Shown: positions 5,581-14,585, counted from the first letter of the stretch. The stretch is DNA of 64,000 nt from Hyphomicrobiales bacterium (GCA_930633495.1 CAKNFJ010000002.1:62001-126000), one strand, 5' to 3'. Made by a program: numbers and translations. The notes: a model not told the origin generated them from the letters alone.

Positions 5581-6390
5581 ATGTACACGCCTCCTCGCCC
5601 TCCTCGAACACAGCACCTACGCGGCAGCAAAGCCGCAAAGGGAGAGAGCGCGCGCGACCAGATTTCGGTTACGAGCCTGCGCGATGGCGATTTGGTCTTC
5701 GAGGAGAAGCTTGATGGCGGTGAGGTCGGGATCTACCAGAACGAGGGCAATCTCCTCCTCCGGCATCGAGGCACGGTGCTCGGTGGTCATTCCCGCGAGC
5801 CGCAGTTTGACCTGCTGAAAGTCTGGGCCGCGGTGCATGACGGTTGGCTGCGGGACCTCGTTGGCGAGCGCTATGTCGTCTACTGCGAATGGCTGCATCG
5901 GGTGCACTGCGCCTATTACGACCTGCTCCCGCATTTCCTGTTCGAATACGACGTCTACGATCGGGAAACCGGACGGTATCTGGCAACGGATGAGCGGCAC
6001 GCCCTGCTCGATGGCGCTCCGATGCCGTCGGTGCCGGTTGTTCATCGTGGGCACCTGAAGGCCGACGCCGAGATCCAGCAGCTGATCCAGCCCAGCCTCT
6101 TCAAGAGCTCTGACTGGCAGAGGAGCCTGGCCGAGCAATGCGTGGCGGCCGGCGTCGCGGCGTCCGACGCTGCGACCTGGATCGACATGACCAGTCTGCC
6201 CGAAGGCCTCTATGTGAAGCATGAGGTCGATGGTTGCGTCGTCGGACGCTATAAGTGGATCCGCGCCGAGTTTCTGGCGACCATCACCTCGGGAGCGCAC
6301 TGGTCGCAGCGACCGGCTCTTGAGAATGGTCTCGCCCCCGGCATCGATATTCTGGCAGCTCCGTATTCCGGCGTTGCACTCCGAGGATAA
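5581..6390 (+). CDS. ATP-dependent RNA ligase family protein
   Basis: A 269-residue nucleotidyltransferase of the RNA-ligase type, joining 3'-OH and 5'-phosphate RNA ends through an adenylated lysine. Visible motifs: motif I EEKLDGG with the predicted nucleophile Lys43; the motif III-like run YVVYCEWLHRVH followed by FLFEYDVYD; motif IV EGLYVK; and motif V YKWIR. The ATG at 5581 gives the usual short leader (MYTPPRPPRTQHLRGS). Three bases separate its stop from the HD-Pnk gene, so the two form an operon that heals and then seals RNA breaks. Substrate tRNA is inferred from the neighbouring tRNA clusters. Confidence 0.88.
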   Translation: MYTPPRPPRTQHLRGSKAAKGESARDQISVTSLRDGDLVFEEKLDGGEVGIYQNEGNLLLRHRGTVLGGHSREPQFDLLKVWAAVHDGWLRDLVGERYVVYCEWLHRVHCAYYDLLPHFLFEYDVYDRETGRYLATDERHALLDGAPMPSVPVVHRGHLKADAEIQQLIQPSLFKSSDWQRSLAEQCVAAGVAASDAATWIDMTSLPEGLYVKHEVDGCVVGRYKWIRAEFLATITSGAHWSQRPALENGLAPGIDILAAPYSGVALRG

Positions 6391-6393
6391 GTC

Positions 6394-7608
6394 GTGACGA
6401 CCCCATTCAAACAGGCGGGCTTCGAGGAGCTCGTGCAGTTTCTCGATCGGCCTGTCGGCTCTCCCCTCGCCTGGGATGCGATTGCAGCGCGCGTTCCGTG
6501 GCACGCCGAGATGGCTGCGTCCTCGCAGGACCCGGTCTATCATGCCGAAGGAGACGTCTGGACCCACACGGTGATGGTGGTCGAGGCTCTTCGGCAAGAC
6601 CCTGCCCTGTGGGATCTCTCGGACTTCGATCGTCAGGCGCTCCTGGTTACGGCGCTGCTGCATGACGTCGCCAAGCCGGAAACCCGCCTCGAGGAATTCT
6701 CGACCGAGCTCGGGAGGCTCAAGGTCTCCAATCCGCATCACGCCCTGAAGGGTGCCAGAGCTTCCTGGGCCTTCCTCTGGAAGCTCGGCGCCGATGTCGA
6801 GATGCGGGAGCGGGTCTTTGCCCTCATTGCCTGGCACCAGCGCGTCTTCCATGTGCTGAGCAAACCGGAACCACGCGACGAGTTCATCTCCTTCTCGCAT
6901 CTGGCCACTTGGCGTGATCTCGTCATGCTTGCCCAGGCCGACAATCGAGGCCGGATAAGCCCCAACACGGAAGAGACCGCGATCGAGCTCGAATGCGTCC
7001 GTCTCGCGGCCGAGGAATTCGGCTGCCTGGATACTCCATGGGCTTTCAGCAATGACGAAGCCCGGGTCATTTTCTGCCGGGAGACCGGAAAGTCACCGTT
7101 CTATGAGCCGCGGCCGCCGGCGGGAAGTCGCGTCTTCGTGCTGAGCGGCATTCCTGGCTCCGGAAAGAACACCTATGCCGCGAAGGCATTCCCGGGCCTG
7201 CCGCAAGTCTCGTTCGACGACCTGCGCGAAGACGAGGACGATCCGGGTCGCGTGATGCAGCTCGGTTACGAGCGGGCGCGAGAGCACCTGCGGAAGAAAC
7301 AGGCCTTCGTGTGGAATGCGACGAACACGAACAAGCTCATGCGCGATCGCATCATATCGCTTGCTCGCAGCTATGACGCCCATGTCGAGGTTCACGCACT
7401 CGATACCCCCTACCAGACGGTGCTCAAGCAAAACCGCGACCGACTGGCGCAAGTGCCGGAGGAAGCGATCGAGCGCTTCATCGACAGGTGGCAGCCGCCG
7501 ACCCCGCTCGAAGCCCATCAGGTGTTCTGGGTTTCGCCCGACCACACGCTACGGCCGGCCTTCGCCAATCTCGGGGCGGCTACCGCGCCAGCGCCGGCGG
7601 CCCCGTAA
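6394..7608 (+). CDS. HD-Pnk: HD phosphoesterase fused to polynucleotide kinase
   Basis: A 404-residue end-healing enzyme. The N-terminal half is an HD phosphohydrolase (H50, H58, H90-D91 in ALLHDVAK). The C-terminal half is a P-loop kinase (GIPGSGKNT, residues 252-260) with a downstream NATNTNKLMRDR lid-like region. This architecture matches the HD-Pnk family characterised from Runella slithyformis, in which the HD domain removes 2',3'-cyclic or 3' phosphates and the kinase phosphorylates 5'-OH ends. The start is GTG at 6394. It makes the ends the adjacent ligase needs. Its last 29 bases overlap the convergent gene 7580-8224. Confidence 0.88.
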   Translation: MTTPFKQAGFEELVQFLDRPVGSPLAWDAIAARVPWHAEMAASSQDPVYHAEGDVWTHTVMVVEALRQDPALWDLSDFDRQALLVTALLHDVAKPETRLEEFSTELGRLKVSNPHHALKGARASWAFLWKLGADVEMRERVFALIAWHQRVFHVLSKPEPRDEFISFSHLATWRDLVMLAQADNRGRISPNTEETAIELECVRLAAEEFGCLDTPWAFSNDEARVIFCRETGKSPFYEPRPPAGSRVFVLSGIPGSGKNTYAAKAFPGLPQVSFDDLREDEDDPGRVMQLGYERAREHLRKKQAFVWNATNTNKLMRDRIISLARSYDAHVEVHALDTPYQTVLKQNRDRLAQVPEEAIERFIDRWQPPTPLEAHQVFWVSPDHTLRPAFANLGAATAPAPAAP

Positions 7609-8224
7609 GATCGGCCGGCTGGTCTCGTTCGACCTCGGCTTCGCCGAGAAGGCGCTCCAGTCGTAGCGTCCCGCCTGGCACGGCGCGGGCCTTGAATCCG
7701 GCTTCGTCTCCATAGGCGGGGTAAAGCACGATCGAGTTCGGCAGTTCGCCGCGGAGCCAGAAGCCGTGCGCTGTGCAGAGGTCGCTGAGCGCGCCGAGGA
7801 ACGCTCGGATCTTCTCCTCGCGCTCTCTGGCTTGAGGGAGGTCGTCGAACAGCTCGCAGAGGTGGTCCCCGGCGCGCTCGATCATCTTCTCGGTCGTGTC
7901 GGGCACTTCTGCCAGGAGAGCAGCCTCCGTCGTCGGCACCAGCCGCAGCGGGCCCATCCCGCCATATGGCCGGCGGAATTCGAGCTCTTCGACGACGCCC
8001 CGGATATCGCGCAGCTCACCAGCCTCGGTTCTCACGCCAGCGTGGATCAGCCGCCCTTCCTCTGTCCGCAGGATGACGAGCTCGGCATCAGTGGCTCGGG
8101 CCAGCGCGATCGCCAGGGGAACGCAATGCCCGTGGAGATAGCCATTCTCGTAGTAGCCGGCGAGGATGCTGCGATCTTCTTCAGAAAGCGGAACGATCTC
8201 GATCTGAGCTGGCTGACGCGGCAT
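7580..8224 (-). CDS. Hypothetical protein with Cys-His-Asp arrangement
   Basis: A 214-residue protein starting MPRQPAQIEIVPLSEEDR. It contains GYLHGHCVPLAIAL, then LIHAGVR, then LRDIRG; the order Cys, His, Asp resembles a papain-like catalytic triad, but this is inference from spacing only. It overlaps HD-Pnk by 29 bases at its 3' end (convergent) and is divergent from the next gene. No ribosome site is obvious. Confidence 0.7.
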   Translation of the reverse strand: MPRQPAQIEIVPLSEEDRSILAGYYENGYLHGHCVPLAIALARATDAELVILRTEEGRLIHAGVRTEAGELRDIRGVVEELEFRRPYGGMGPLRLVPTTEAALLAEVPDTTEKMIERAGDHLCELFDDLPQAREREEKIRAFLGALSDLCTAHGFWLRGELPNSIVLYPAYGDEAGFKARAVPGGTLRLERLLGEAEVERDQPADLTGPPALAR

Positions 8225-8345
8225 AATAAGGCCCGTTCGGTACCGGAAGATGCCCAGATGTGGGACTGGGCGGTTGTCGATTGCAACCTCTAAGCCCAAT
8301 CTTCGGTGGACGCCCCGACTGGCGCGTGAACATCGGGAGCTCGAT

Positions 8346-9458
8346 TTGAACAAGCGGATCGTCAGCCTGCCGGCTGCTTATCGGGCGCAGGTCATCCCTC
8401 CCCGACACCGGAATCCCCAGCCCGCGATGTTCCGCGAGAACGTCACGGTGGCGATCCCGAATTTGACGTCGATCGAGGCTCCTCTCGGTGTCGAATGGAT
8501 CCAGAATAGCCTGAAGACGCGCTACAACGTCGAAGGGCCGGCTCCCCGGATCGTCTCTCGGTTCCATGAGGGAAGGCACTATGGCGCCGTGCTGAATGGC
8601 GACGGATCGCCGCTGCGCGTTGACGACTTCCTCGCGGACGTCGAGCGGCCATCGCATTCCAATGGGTCAATCGGCGAACGCCGTTGGCGCAGATCCGATT
8701 ATCCCGCCGTTCCGAGCCTGGACGTGCGAGCGCGCTTCTATCGCGACAATGCACTCACGCTCGAAACCGTGTCGGAAGCGGGCAAGTTCGGGCGGCTTGC
8801 CTCCTCCAATCGCGACGAAGATCTGGCGCTGGGTCGAGAATCCCTAGCGAGAGGCCTGATCTTCGTCGACGGCAGCGTCTGGTCCGCCGAAGTCGCGGAT
8901 GAGATGTGGTGGGGAGTGCACTGCTCGGCCGAGGCAGTCGAGCTGATGGTCGGATATCGCCAGGACATGCTGAGCTATTGCTCGCCGTTTCGTCTGGATC
9001 GCCGGGATGAGGCGCTCGCCTTGGCATCGCGTGTTGCGGAGCAATCCAACCTGCCCCTCAGCGTAACCGATGACGAGATCATCATTCACTCACCGGCCTC
9101 GATCGTGCGCGATGACCTGGTCATGCTCGCCGAGCAGATCACCGCCGGCGCCGGCCTCTCCGTCATCAACGGGCAGCAAGGCTGGCCAGAAGAAATCTCG
9201 GAGGCACGTCACGGACTGCTGCAGCTTCGCTCGACTTCAAGAGCGGAGCGAGACCGCTCGTGGGCCGGTCAGGTGATCCAATATGCCGCAATCTTGCGGG
9301 CCGGGCTTTCATCAGTGAACGGCGACAGCCTGGCGGCCGATACGCTTCGAGGCATCGATCTCGGCATGCTTCGTTGGGAGTTGATGGAGAAAGGCCGGCA
9401 CGCCGATATCGAGGCCATCATGGTGTCAGAGGCCGATCTCGCGACACTCGCGCTCTAG
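8346..9458 (+). CDS. Hypothetical protein, 370 aa
   Basis: Unknown protein. I choose TTG at 8346 because a GGGAG site sits six bases upstream. An ATG at 8250 would leave only 25 bases to the divergent gene and adds a shadow-like N-terminus. Acidic and soluble, with no recognisable motif. It leads a plus-strand run of small genes that continues to 13279. Confidence 0.65.
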   Translation: MNKRIVSLPAAYRAQVIPPRHRNPQPAMFRENVTVAIPNLTSIEAPLGVEWIQNSLKTRYNVEGPAPRIVSRFHEGRHYGAVLNGDGSPLRVDDFLADVERPSHSNGSIGERRWRRSDYPAVPSLDVRARFYRDNALTLETVSEAGKFGRLASSNRDEDLALGRESLARGLIFVDGSVWSAEVADEMWWGVHCSAEAVELMVGYRQDMLSYCSPFRLDRRDEALALASRVAEQSNLPLSVTDDEIIIHSPASIVRDDLVMLAEQITAGAGLSVINGQQGWPEEISEARHGLLQLRSTSRAERDRSWAGQVIQYAAILRAGLSSVNGDSLAADTLRGIDLGMLRWELMEKGRHADIEAIMVSEADLATLAL

Positions 9459-9516
9459 GCTTTGCGACTTTCATCTTCGGGCCGCAGCTTCGCGGGAGCA
9501 TTTCCAGGAGCACGCC

Positions 9517-10344
9517 ATGGCCGAGTGGACCACCAACGAGGACGGTAACCCGCAGATCTCGCACGAGGACGGGACATTCCGGATCGTTCCCGTTCCCGCT
9601 TACGGCAAGCGTATCCCGCCGGGCTTCGTGATCGAAGAGCTCGACACCCGTTATCGCTTCGCCGACCCAAACTGGGAGCGCAACGGCACTCGCCATGATT
9701 CCGTCGCCCTGGCGAAGAATGACGTCGCCTCGATCTTCGCCCACCGCAAGGAGCTGAAAGGCTTCAACCGGCAAGAGCGCTCATTCGGTCGCGGCCGAGG
9801 ACGCTCGACTCCCTGGGGCAAGGCAGACAGCTGCACAACCTATGCCCGCGGCGTTCAGGCCTATGGCACACCGAGCCATGGTGGCTTCCTGCTGTCGAAG
9901 AGCGCCAATGAACAGGTCCACCCCGCGTGGCGCAACGAAAAGGGTGCGTACGAGGAGGACAGCGAGGCGAACATTGTCGTCATCACCTTTCCCGCGCTGT
10001 TCACTCGCCGCGAGCAGGAGATGGCGCGTCGCGCTGCGATGAACGGTGATCCCCACCGCTTCATGGCCGCGACCGGCAAGGACGTTCCGCACGAGGCTTC
10101 GAGAAAGCTTCGTGAGGAGGCATTCCTGGAAATTCACAAAGGATGCTGGATGGTGGTCTCGGCTTCAGGACGTGACGACGGGATGGTCGTCGTCACCGCC
10201 ACTGTCGACGGTGTCCGTGACGCCAACGCCGAGCGCCGGACGTTCCTCGTTCCCAAAGACGACTATGTCATGACCGAGGGGCATTTCGTCGTCGATCTCA
10301 CGCGGCACGCCGAACTCGAAGCCGAGTCCACCCTCACGCCTTGA
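9517..10344 (+). CDS. Hypothetical protein, DUF7007-like core
   Basis: 275 residues. The central part (TPWGKADSCTTYARGVQ, TPSHGGFLLS, GAYEEDSEANIVVI) resembles a module seen in many alphaproteobacterial plasmid hypotheticals, which I associate with DUF7007. That assignment is from memory and tentative. Cytoplasmic, no catalytic motif recognised. It follows the previous gene by 58 bases on the same strand. Confidence 0.75.
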   Translation: MAEWTTNEDGNPQISHEDGTFRIVPVPAYGKRIPPGFVIEELDTRYRFADPNWERNGTRHDSVALAKNDVASIFAHRKELKGFNRQERSFGRGRGRSTPWGKADSCTTYARGVQAYGTPSHGGFLLSKSANEQVHPAWRNEKGAYEEDSEANIVVITFPALFTRREQEMARRAAMNGDPHRFMAATGKDVPHEASRKLREEAFLEIHKGCWMVVSASGRDDGMVVVTATVDGVRDANAERRTFLVPKDDYVMTEGHFVVDLTRHAELEAESTLTP

Positions 10345-10431
10345 CGGTGGATGGCCAGGCTCGGGTTCTTGCTGGGACTTCAAGGATGGCCTACGCAATC
10401 CTTGAAGCGCGTTCCTGTGGTTGGTGAAACG

Positions 10432-10845
10432 ATGAACGACACGCCTGGGCCGGAAGCCCCTAAGCAACCGGTTCCTTCCCCGGACATCCCTGCCCTGATC
10501 GAGCTCCTTCGCCCCCTCGCGGAGGCCGCCGCCGCCGGCGCCGGGACTGCCTCGGTGAACCGCGACGTTCTTATGCGCGCGAGCAAGCTCTACAACGAGC
10601 TCCAGTCGCTGCCCCGGATGCTCCATCTGAAGCGCCAGTCGACCTATATCCGCCTGGGCCAGGCCAAACTCCAGCTCGCATGCCCGACCGCTCCTGACGG
10701 TTCCCGGCCGGCCGTCGAAGGGAACTTCTTCACCGTCTACCGCTGCGACCTGGACGGCTCGCTTCATGCCCGCTTCCAAGACGAGTTCGAAGATGGGCGC
10801 TTCGTTCGCCGGCCTGAGACTGAAGGATCTCGCGATGCGAGCTGA
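10432..10845 (+). CDS. Hypothetical protein, 137 aa
   Basis: The ATG at 10432 is chosen because the DNA before it (AATCCTTG at 10392) looks intergenic. Pro-rich N-terminus, then a helical region with ALIELLRPLAEAA. The next gene starts 11 bases before its stop, so translation is probably coupled. Family not recognised. Confidence 0.65.
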   Translation: MNDTPGPEAPKQPVPSPDIPALIELLRPLAEAAAAGAGTASVNRDVLMRASKLYNELQSLPRMLHLKRQSTYIRLGQAKLQLACPTAPDGSRPAVEGNFFTVYRCDLDGSLHARFQDEFEDGRFVRRPETEGSRDAS

Positions 10846-11101
10846 GGCGATGACCGACCGGGAGTTCCTCAGCTACTGCCGCGGCATGGCCGAGACACCG
10901 CGGTGCGGCTTCGTCCCGGAGCAGATCGCCCGTCTCTATCGCCTCGCCGGCCATAGTGCTCTTGCTGACCGATGGAGCGAGCAGCCGAATGGTGTTTGCA
11001 ATATGGATCGCTGGGCAATCCGTGATGCGGTGAAACAGGCCGAAGACCGCCTGGTCGAGACACCGAAAACGACTGCTGAGATCCTTCAGTTTCCGCGCTA
11101 G
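10835..11101 (+). CDS. Small hypothetical protein, 88 aa
   Basis: The ATG at 10835 follows AAGGATCT and overlaps the upstream gene by 11 bases. Sequence MRAEAMTDREFLSYC and on: helical and basic. A secreted-protein gene begins ten bases after its stop. No family recognised. Confidence 0.65.
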   Translation: MRAEAMTDREFLSYCRGMAETPRCGFVPEQIARLYRLAGHSALADRWSEQPNGVCNMDRWAIRDAVKQAEDRLVETPKTTAEILQFPR

Positions 11102-11110
11102 GATGTCGCG

Positions 11111-11560
11111 ATGATCCGCATCTCCTACCCCGCTGCCCTGGCAGCCCTTGCCCTCCTTGGTTCTCCGGCGAAAGCCGAGATTTATCCAACGATTTTCCCG
11201 GATGTGCGCGAGCTCGTGCTCGACTGGACCGTGACGCTGCCCGAGCGGCGTGCAGACGGGCTGGAGTACAACACTCGCATGGACTTCAAGCCCATCGGCA
11301 AAAAGCCGGTGACGCGGTGGGAGGTCGTGATCGAATGCGAGAAGACGAACACGACAACGAGGCACTTCGAGATAAAGGGCGACGAAGGTCGTGCTGAGAT
11401 TCGTGGAGGCAAGATGGTTCTCATCTTCCCGGAGCTCGGAACCGGCACCATGGAGCTGAAGGAGCCCATGCGCGTCACGATGGCGGACAAGCGCTGCGGC
11501 AGCGGCGTGCCCTGGATCGCGCCGTCCGAAAATTTCGGAACGACACAGCCGGCCCCTTAG
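11111..11560 (+). CDS. Exported hypothetical protein
   Basis: 149 residues beginning with a clear signal peptide (MIRISYPAALAALALLGSPAKA, probable cleavage after AKA near residue 22). The mature part is beta-rich with two cysteines (IECEK, DKRCGSG) that could pair in the periplasm. It lies inside the plus-strand gene run. Function unknown. Confidence 0.72.
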   Translation: MIRISYPAALAALALLGSPAKAEIYPTIFPDVRELVLDWTVTLPERRADGLEYNTRMDFKPIGKKPVTRWEVVIECEKTNTTTRHFEIKGDEGRAEIRGGKMVLIFPELGTGTMELKEPMRVTMADKRCGSGVPWIAPSENFGTTQPAP

Positions 11561-11597
11561 CTGTCGCGGTCGAGCCTCTCAGGATCGGAGCTTTTGA

Positions 11598-13067
11598 ATG
11601 CAGTGGTTTGACGTCGACAGGGCCGGCCTCGGCAAGCTTCTCGAACGCCGAGGCAAGTCCTTCGTCGGCGCGGAGCTCCTGCAGAACGCCTGGGACGCCG
11701 AAGGCGTAACCCGCGTCGAGTTCACTGCCGAAGCGGTGAAGGGACGCGCCTTGGTCGATCTCGTCGTCAAGGACGACAGCCCCCAGGGTTTCCACAACCT
11801 GACCCACTCCTTCACGCTCTTCTCGGAGTCCGTGAAAAAGAGCAATGCCAGCCTTCGTGGCCGTTTCAATCTCGGCGAAAAGCTGGTCCTGGCACTCTGC
11901 GATTCCGCGACGATCATGTCGACGAAGGGGACGATCGCCTTCAACGCCGACGGGCGCGCGTCGTTTCCCCGGCGGAAGACCGAAGTCGGAACCGAATTCA
12001 GGGCGCAGATTCGGATGACGCGTGACGAGCTAGCAGAGATGCTGGCCTTCGTTCGCGGCTTCATTCCTCCCGCCGGCGTGCAAACGCTGATCAATGGCGA
12101 ACACCTGTTCCAGCGGCAGTCCCTGCGCAGCTTCCAGACGACGCTTCCGACCGAGCTCGCGGACGAGAACGGCGTTCTCCGGCGCTCCGCCCGCCGGTGC
12201 AGTGTCAACGTCTATATGCCTCAGCCCGGTCAGCCTGCCCGGATCTTCGAGTTGGGAATCCCGATCGTCGAGACCGGCGATCTGTTTGACGTCGACATCG
12301 GCCAGAAGGTTCCGTTGTCGCTCGAACGCGACTCGGTGACGCCTGCCTATCTCAGGGACGTTCGCGCCGCTGTCCTGTCGCACACCTCCGACCTGGTGCC
12401 TAAGGCGGAAGCGGCCGCTCCGTGGATCAATGACGCCATCGAGGACGAAGGCGTCTCAACCACGGCGGTCGCAGACGTCCTCAAAGCGCGCTACGGCGAG
12501 AAGATGGTCAGCTACGACCCCAGCGACCGTGAGGCCAACGATCGCGCCGTAGCTTTGGGGTATGCCGTCATCCATGGCGGCGCCTTCTCCGGCCAGGCGT
12601 GGACCCAGATCCGCGCAGCAGGGGTGCAGCCCGCCGGCCGGATCACGCCAACGCCGAAACCATTCAGCGAGGACGGTGAGCCCGCCAAACTCGCTGAGCG
12701 CACGCCGGCGATGGATGCGTTCGCCGGATTTTGCAAGGCGATGGCTCGCGAGCTGCTCGACACCGAGATCTCCGTCACCTTCTACAAGCGCTTCAACGCG
12801 GCTGCAGCTTATGGCCCTGGCAGCCTCTACTTCTGTGTGGGTGCGCTTGGGGAAGAGTTCTTCGAGGGCCCGCTCAATCGCCGGCAGCTCGACCTGCTTA
12901 TTCACGAATTCGGGCATCACCGCGAGATGAACCATCTCTCCCGGAATTTCAGCGACGCTCTGTCCGAGCTTGGCGCGCGTACAGCTCTTCTGGCGATCGA
13001 GCGGCCGCATCTGTTCGATCTCGACGCGTACGACGTCGAGGCGAAACGGTCTGGGCCGCGGCGATGA
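11598..13067 (+). CDS. GHKL-type ATPase fused to a zinc metallopeptidase motif
   Basis: 489 residues. The N-terminus carries an HSP90/histidine-kinase-like ATP site: N-box ELLQNAWDA (26-34), a G1-like DDSPQGF and a G2-like RGRFNLGEK. The C-terminus carries LLIHEFGHHREMN, an HEXXH zinc-protease signature at 436-440 with a further His nearby. The GHKL half may act as an ATP-driven switch controlling a protease; that is inference. Its stop overlaps the next start by four bases (ATGA). Confidence 0.75.
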   Translation: MQWFDVDRAGLGKLLERRGKSFVGAELLQNAWDAEGVTRVEFTAEAVKGRALVDLVVKDDSPQGFHNLTHSFTLFSESVKKSNASLRGRFNLGEKLVLALCDSATIMSTKGTIAFNADGRASFPRRKTEVGTEFRAQIRMTRDELAEMLAFVRGFIPPAGVQTLINGEHLFQRQSLRSFQTTLPTELADENGVLRRSARRCSVNVYMPQPGQPARIFELGIPIVETGDLFDVDIGQKVPLSLERDSVTPAYLRDVRAAVLSHTSDLVPKAEAAAPWINDAIEDEGVSTTAVADVLKARYGEKMVSYDPSDREANDRAVALGYAVIHGGAFSGQAWTQIRAAGVQPAGRITPTPKPFSEDGEPAKLAERTPAMDAFAGFCKAMARELLDTEISVTFYKRFNAAAAYGPGSLYFCVGALGEEFFEGPLNRRQLDLLIHEFGHHREMNHLSRNFSDALSELGARTALLAIERPHLFDLDAYDVEAKRSGPRR

Positions 13068-13279
13068 GGGGCCGCAAGACGATACCTCATCGGCTTATTC
13101 GTAGGGTGGCGGAAGCGATGGCGAAGGAAGACGCCAATCATACCCATGTCTCTTATGCACTCACTTCGTATCGCGCTGGAGCTTCGACGGAGTACTGGGA
13201 TGGCCTCGCTGAAGCAGCAATCCGGGCGCTGTCCCGCGATCGCGCCAAATCGAGACGCCGACCCAACCCCTCATCTTAA
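13064..13279 (+). CDS. Small basic protein coupled to the GHKL-protease
   Basis: A 71-residue protein starting MRGRKTIPHRLIRR, whose ATG overlaps the stop of 11598-13067 in ATGA. That indicates translational coupling and a likely partner role. Strongly basic at both ends (RDRAKSRRRPNPSS), so possibly nucleic-acid binding. A GAAGGAT/ATCCTTC inverted repeat (13280-13303) follows directly after the stop, without a T-run. Confidence 0.7.
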   Translation: MRGRKTIPHRLIRRVAEAMAKEDANHTHVSYALTSYRAGASTEYWDGLAEAAIRALSRDRAKSRRRPNPSS

Positions 13280-13478
13280 GAAGGATTGCGATCACGATCC
13301 TTCCTGCTGAAAGAATCCACTTGCAAACGCCGGTCGCCTCCCCTACAACGGCTTCAACGACGACGTCGAGGGATCCTCCCTTCGTTGTCTAGACGGCCAT
13401 GAGCTCGATATGGTGACGCCGGATGTACGCGCACCGATCAGCTACATGGCCGTTCGCATTTTCATTTCATCAGTGACC

Positions 13479-14501
13479 TCAGTCCTCTGCCGGTAGAAGC
13501 GTCACGCGCATTACCTTGCGAGCCTTGGTGACCTCGAAGCGCCGGACCGCGATGTTGTGTTCCTCGAACGCCTCCTGAAAGTCAGGCGCGATCTCCTCGC
13601 CGGCCGGCAGCACAATGATCCGCTTGGGCCCACCAACACCGTGGGTCAGAAGCTGCCCGATCGCGGTGTAGAGAGCCTGGCGCTCCGTGCTGGTCTTCAC
13701 CTCGTACAGCTCGGTCAGACGGCCGCGCTCGCGAACGCAGAGATCGATCAATCCGGTGTTCGAGATCTCCTCGGCCTTCTTCTTGCTCGCGAGCCGCTCA
13801 TCATAAAGAGCCTGGACGACATCGCCGTGGTAGCTGAGATAGTCGATAGCGCCACCGGCGCGCGCGCCTCGCTTTCGGCCGGAAAACTCCTTGCGGTAGC
13901 GGTCATAGGCTTCGACCTTCGCCTGGAATTCATCCGTTTCGAGTTCTCCTGACCGCGCAGCGACCTTGAACGCCGCGACCAGCTGCACGAAGCGCCAGAT
14001 GCGACCGGCAAGGTCAGGATCGTCGATGCGGCCGATGATTATACCGCTGCGGACGTCCCCCTCTCCGTCGGCCGTCGCCACCAGTTCTGATTTCGACCAG
14101 GCCAGAAAGGCAGACTTGCCGACGCCCGGTTGGCCGCCGCCGATCTTGCCGGAGTGCATCAGGTAGATGGCGCCGCTGACCGGCTCCTGCGCGAAGAAGC
14201 CGGCGACGCGGGCTGTGTTGATCTCCAGCGGGATGTTGATCTCGACCGTGATCGTCAACGCCGGCGCCTCTCGAAACACGCCGAAGCCGTTCCAGTAGCG
14301 TTTGGTCGACTCTTCCTGCTCCGGCGGGCTGAAGGCTGCCCAGAGATCCTCGACGCCGCCGCTGTAAACCGTCCGGTCGAAGTTGCCAGCCGGGAAGCCG
14401 ACATTCAGAACACCCTTGTAGCCGAGCGCCGCGGTGATGGTGCGTTCCATCTGCGCCTGCGCGCGCTTCTTGGCGACCGTAGTGTCAACGAGCACGAACA
14501 A
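13479..14501 (-). CDS. Putative PD-(D/E)xK nuclease-fold protein
   Basis: 340 residues; TTG at 14501 follows GGGGGA by seven bases (GTG at 14495 is an alternative). The C-terminal part has IDLCVRERG, then LTELYEVKTST, then a helix with YTAIGQLLTHG. The D...ExK spacing is typical of restriction-endonuclease-like folds. The N-terminal part (MHSGKIGGGQPGVGKSAFL) is not recognised. A restriction or defence role is possible but unproven. The metallophosphoesterase gene lies on the same strand downstream of the promoter side. Confidence 0.65.
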   Translation of the reverse strand: MFVLVDTTVAKKRAQAQMERTITAALGYKGVLNVGFPAGNFDRTVYSGGVEDLWAAFSPPEQEESTKRYWNGFGVFREAPALTITVEINIPLEINTARVAGFFAQEPVSGAIYLMHSGKIGGGQPGVGKSAFLAWSKSELVATADGEGDVRSGIIIGRIDDPDLAGRIWRFVQLVAAFKVAARSGELETDEFQAKVEAYDRYRKEFSGRKRGARAGGAIDYLSYHGDVVQALYDERLASKKKAEEISNTGLIDLCVRERGRLTELYEVKTSTERQALYTAIGQLLTHGVGGPKRIIVLPAGEEIAPDFQEAFEEHNIAVRRFEVTKARKVMRVTLLPAED

Positions 14502-14585
14502 GTCAGCGTCCCCCTGCGAGACACTGACTATACGGTAGCCGCCCGGATAGGGAATGGCAGCATCCGAAGGGCTCGGCCTTTTCGA

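Noticed and set aside
5617..6900. 427-codon minus-strand frame opposite the RNA ligase and HD-Pnk
   Set aside because: Antisense shadow of two genes with unambiguous motifs.
13280..13303. Terminator after the 13064-13279 gene
   Set aside because: GAAGGAT/ATCCTTC can pair, but the stem is weak, the loop is ten bases and no T-run follows.
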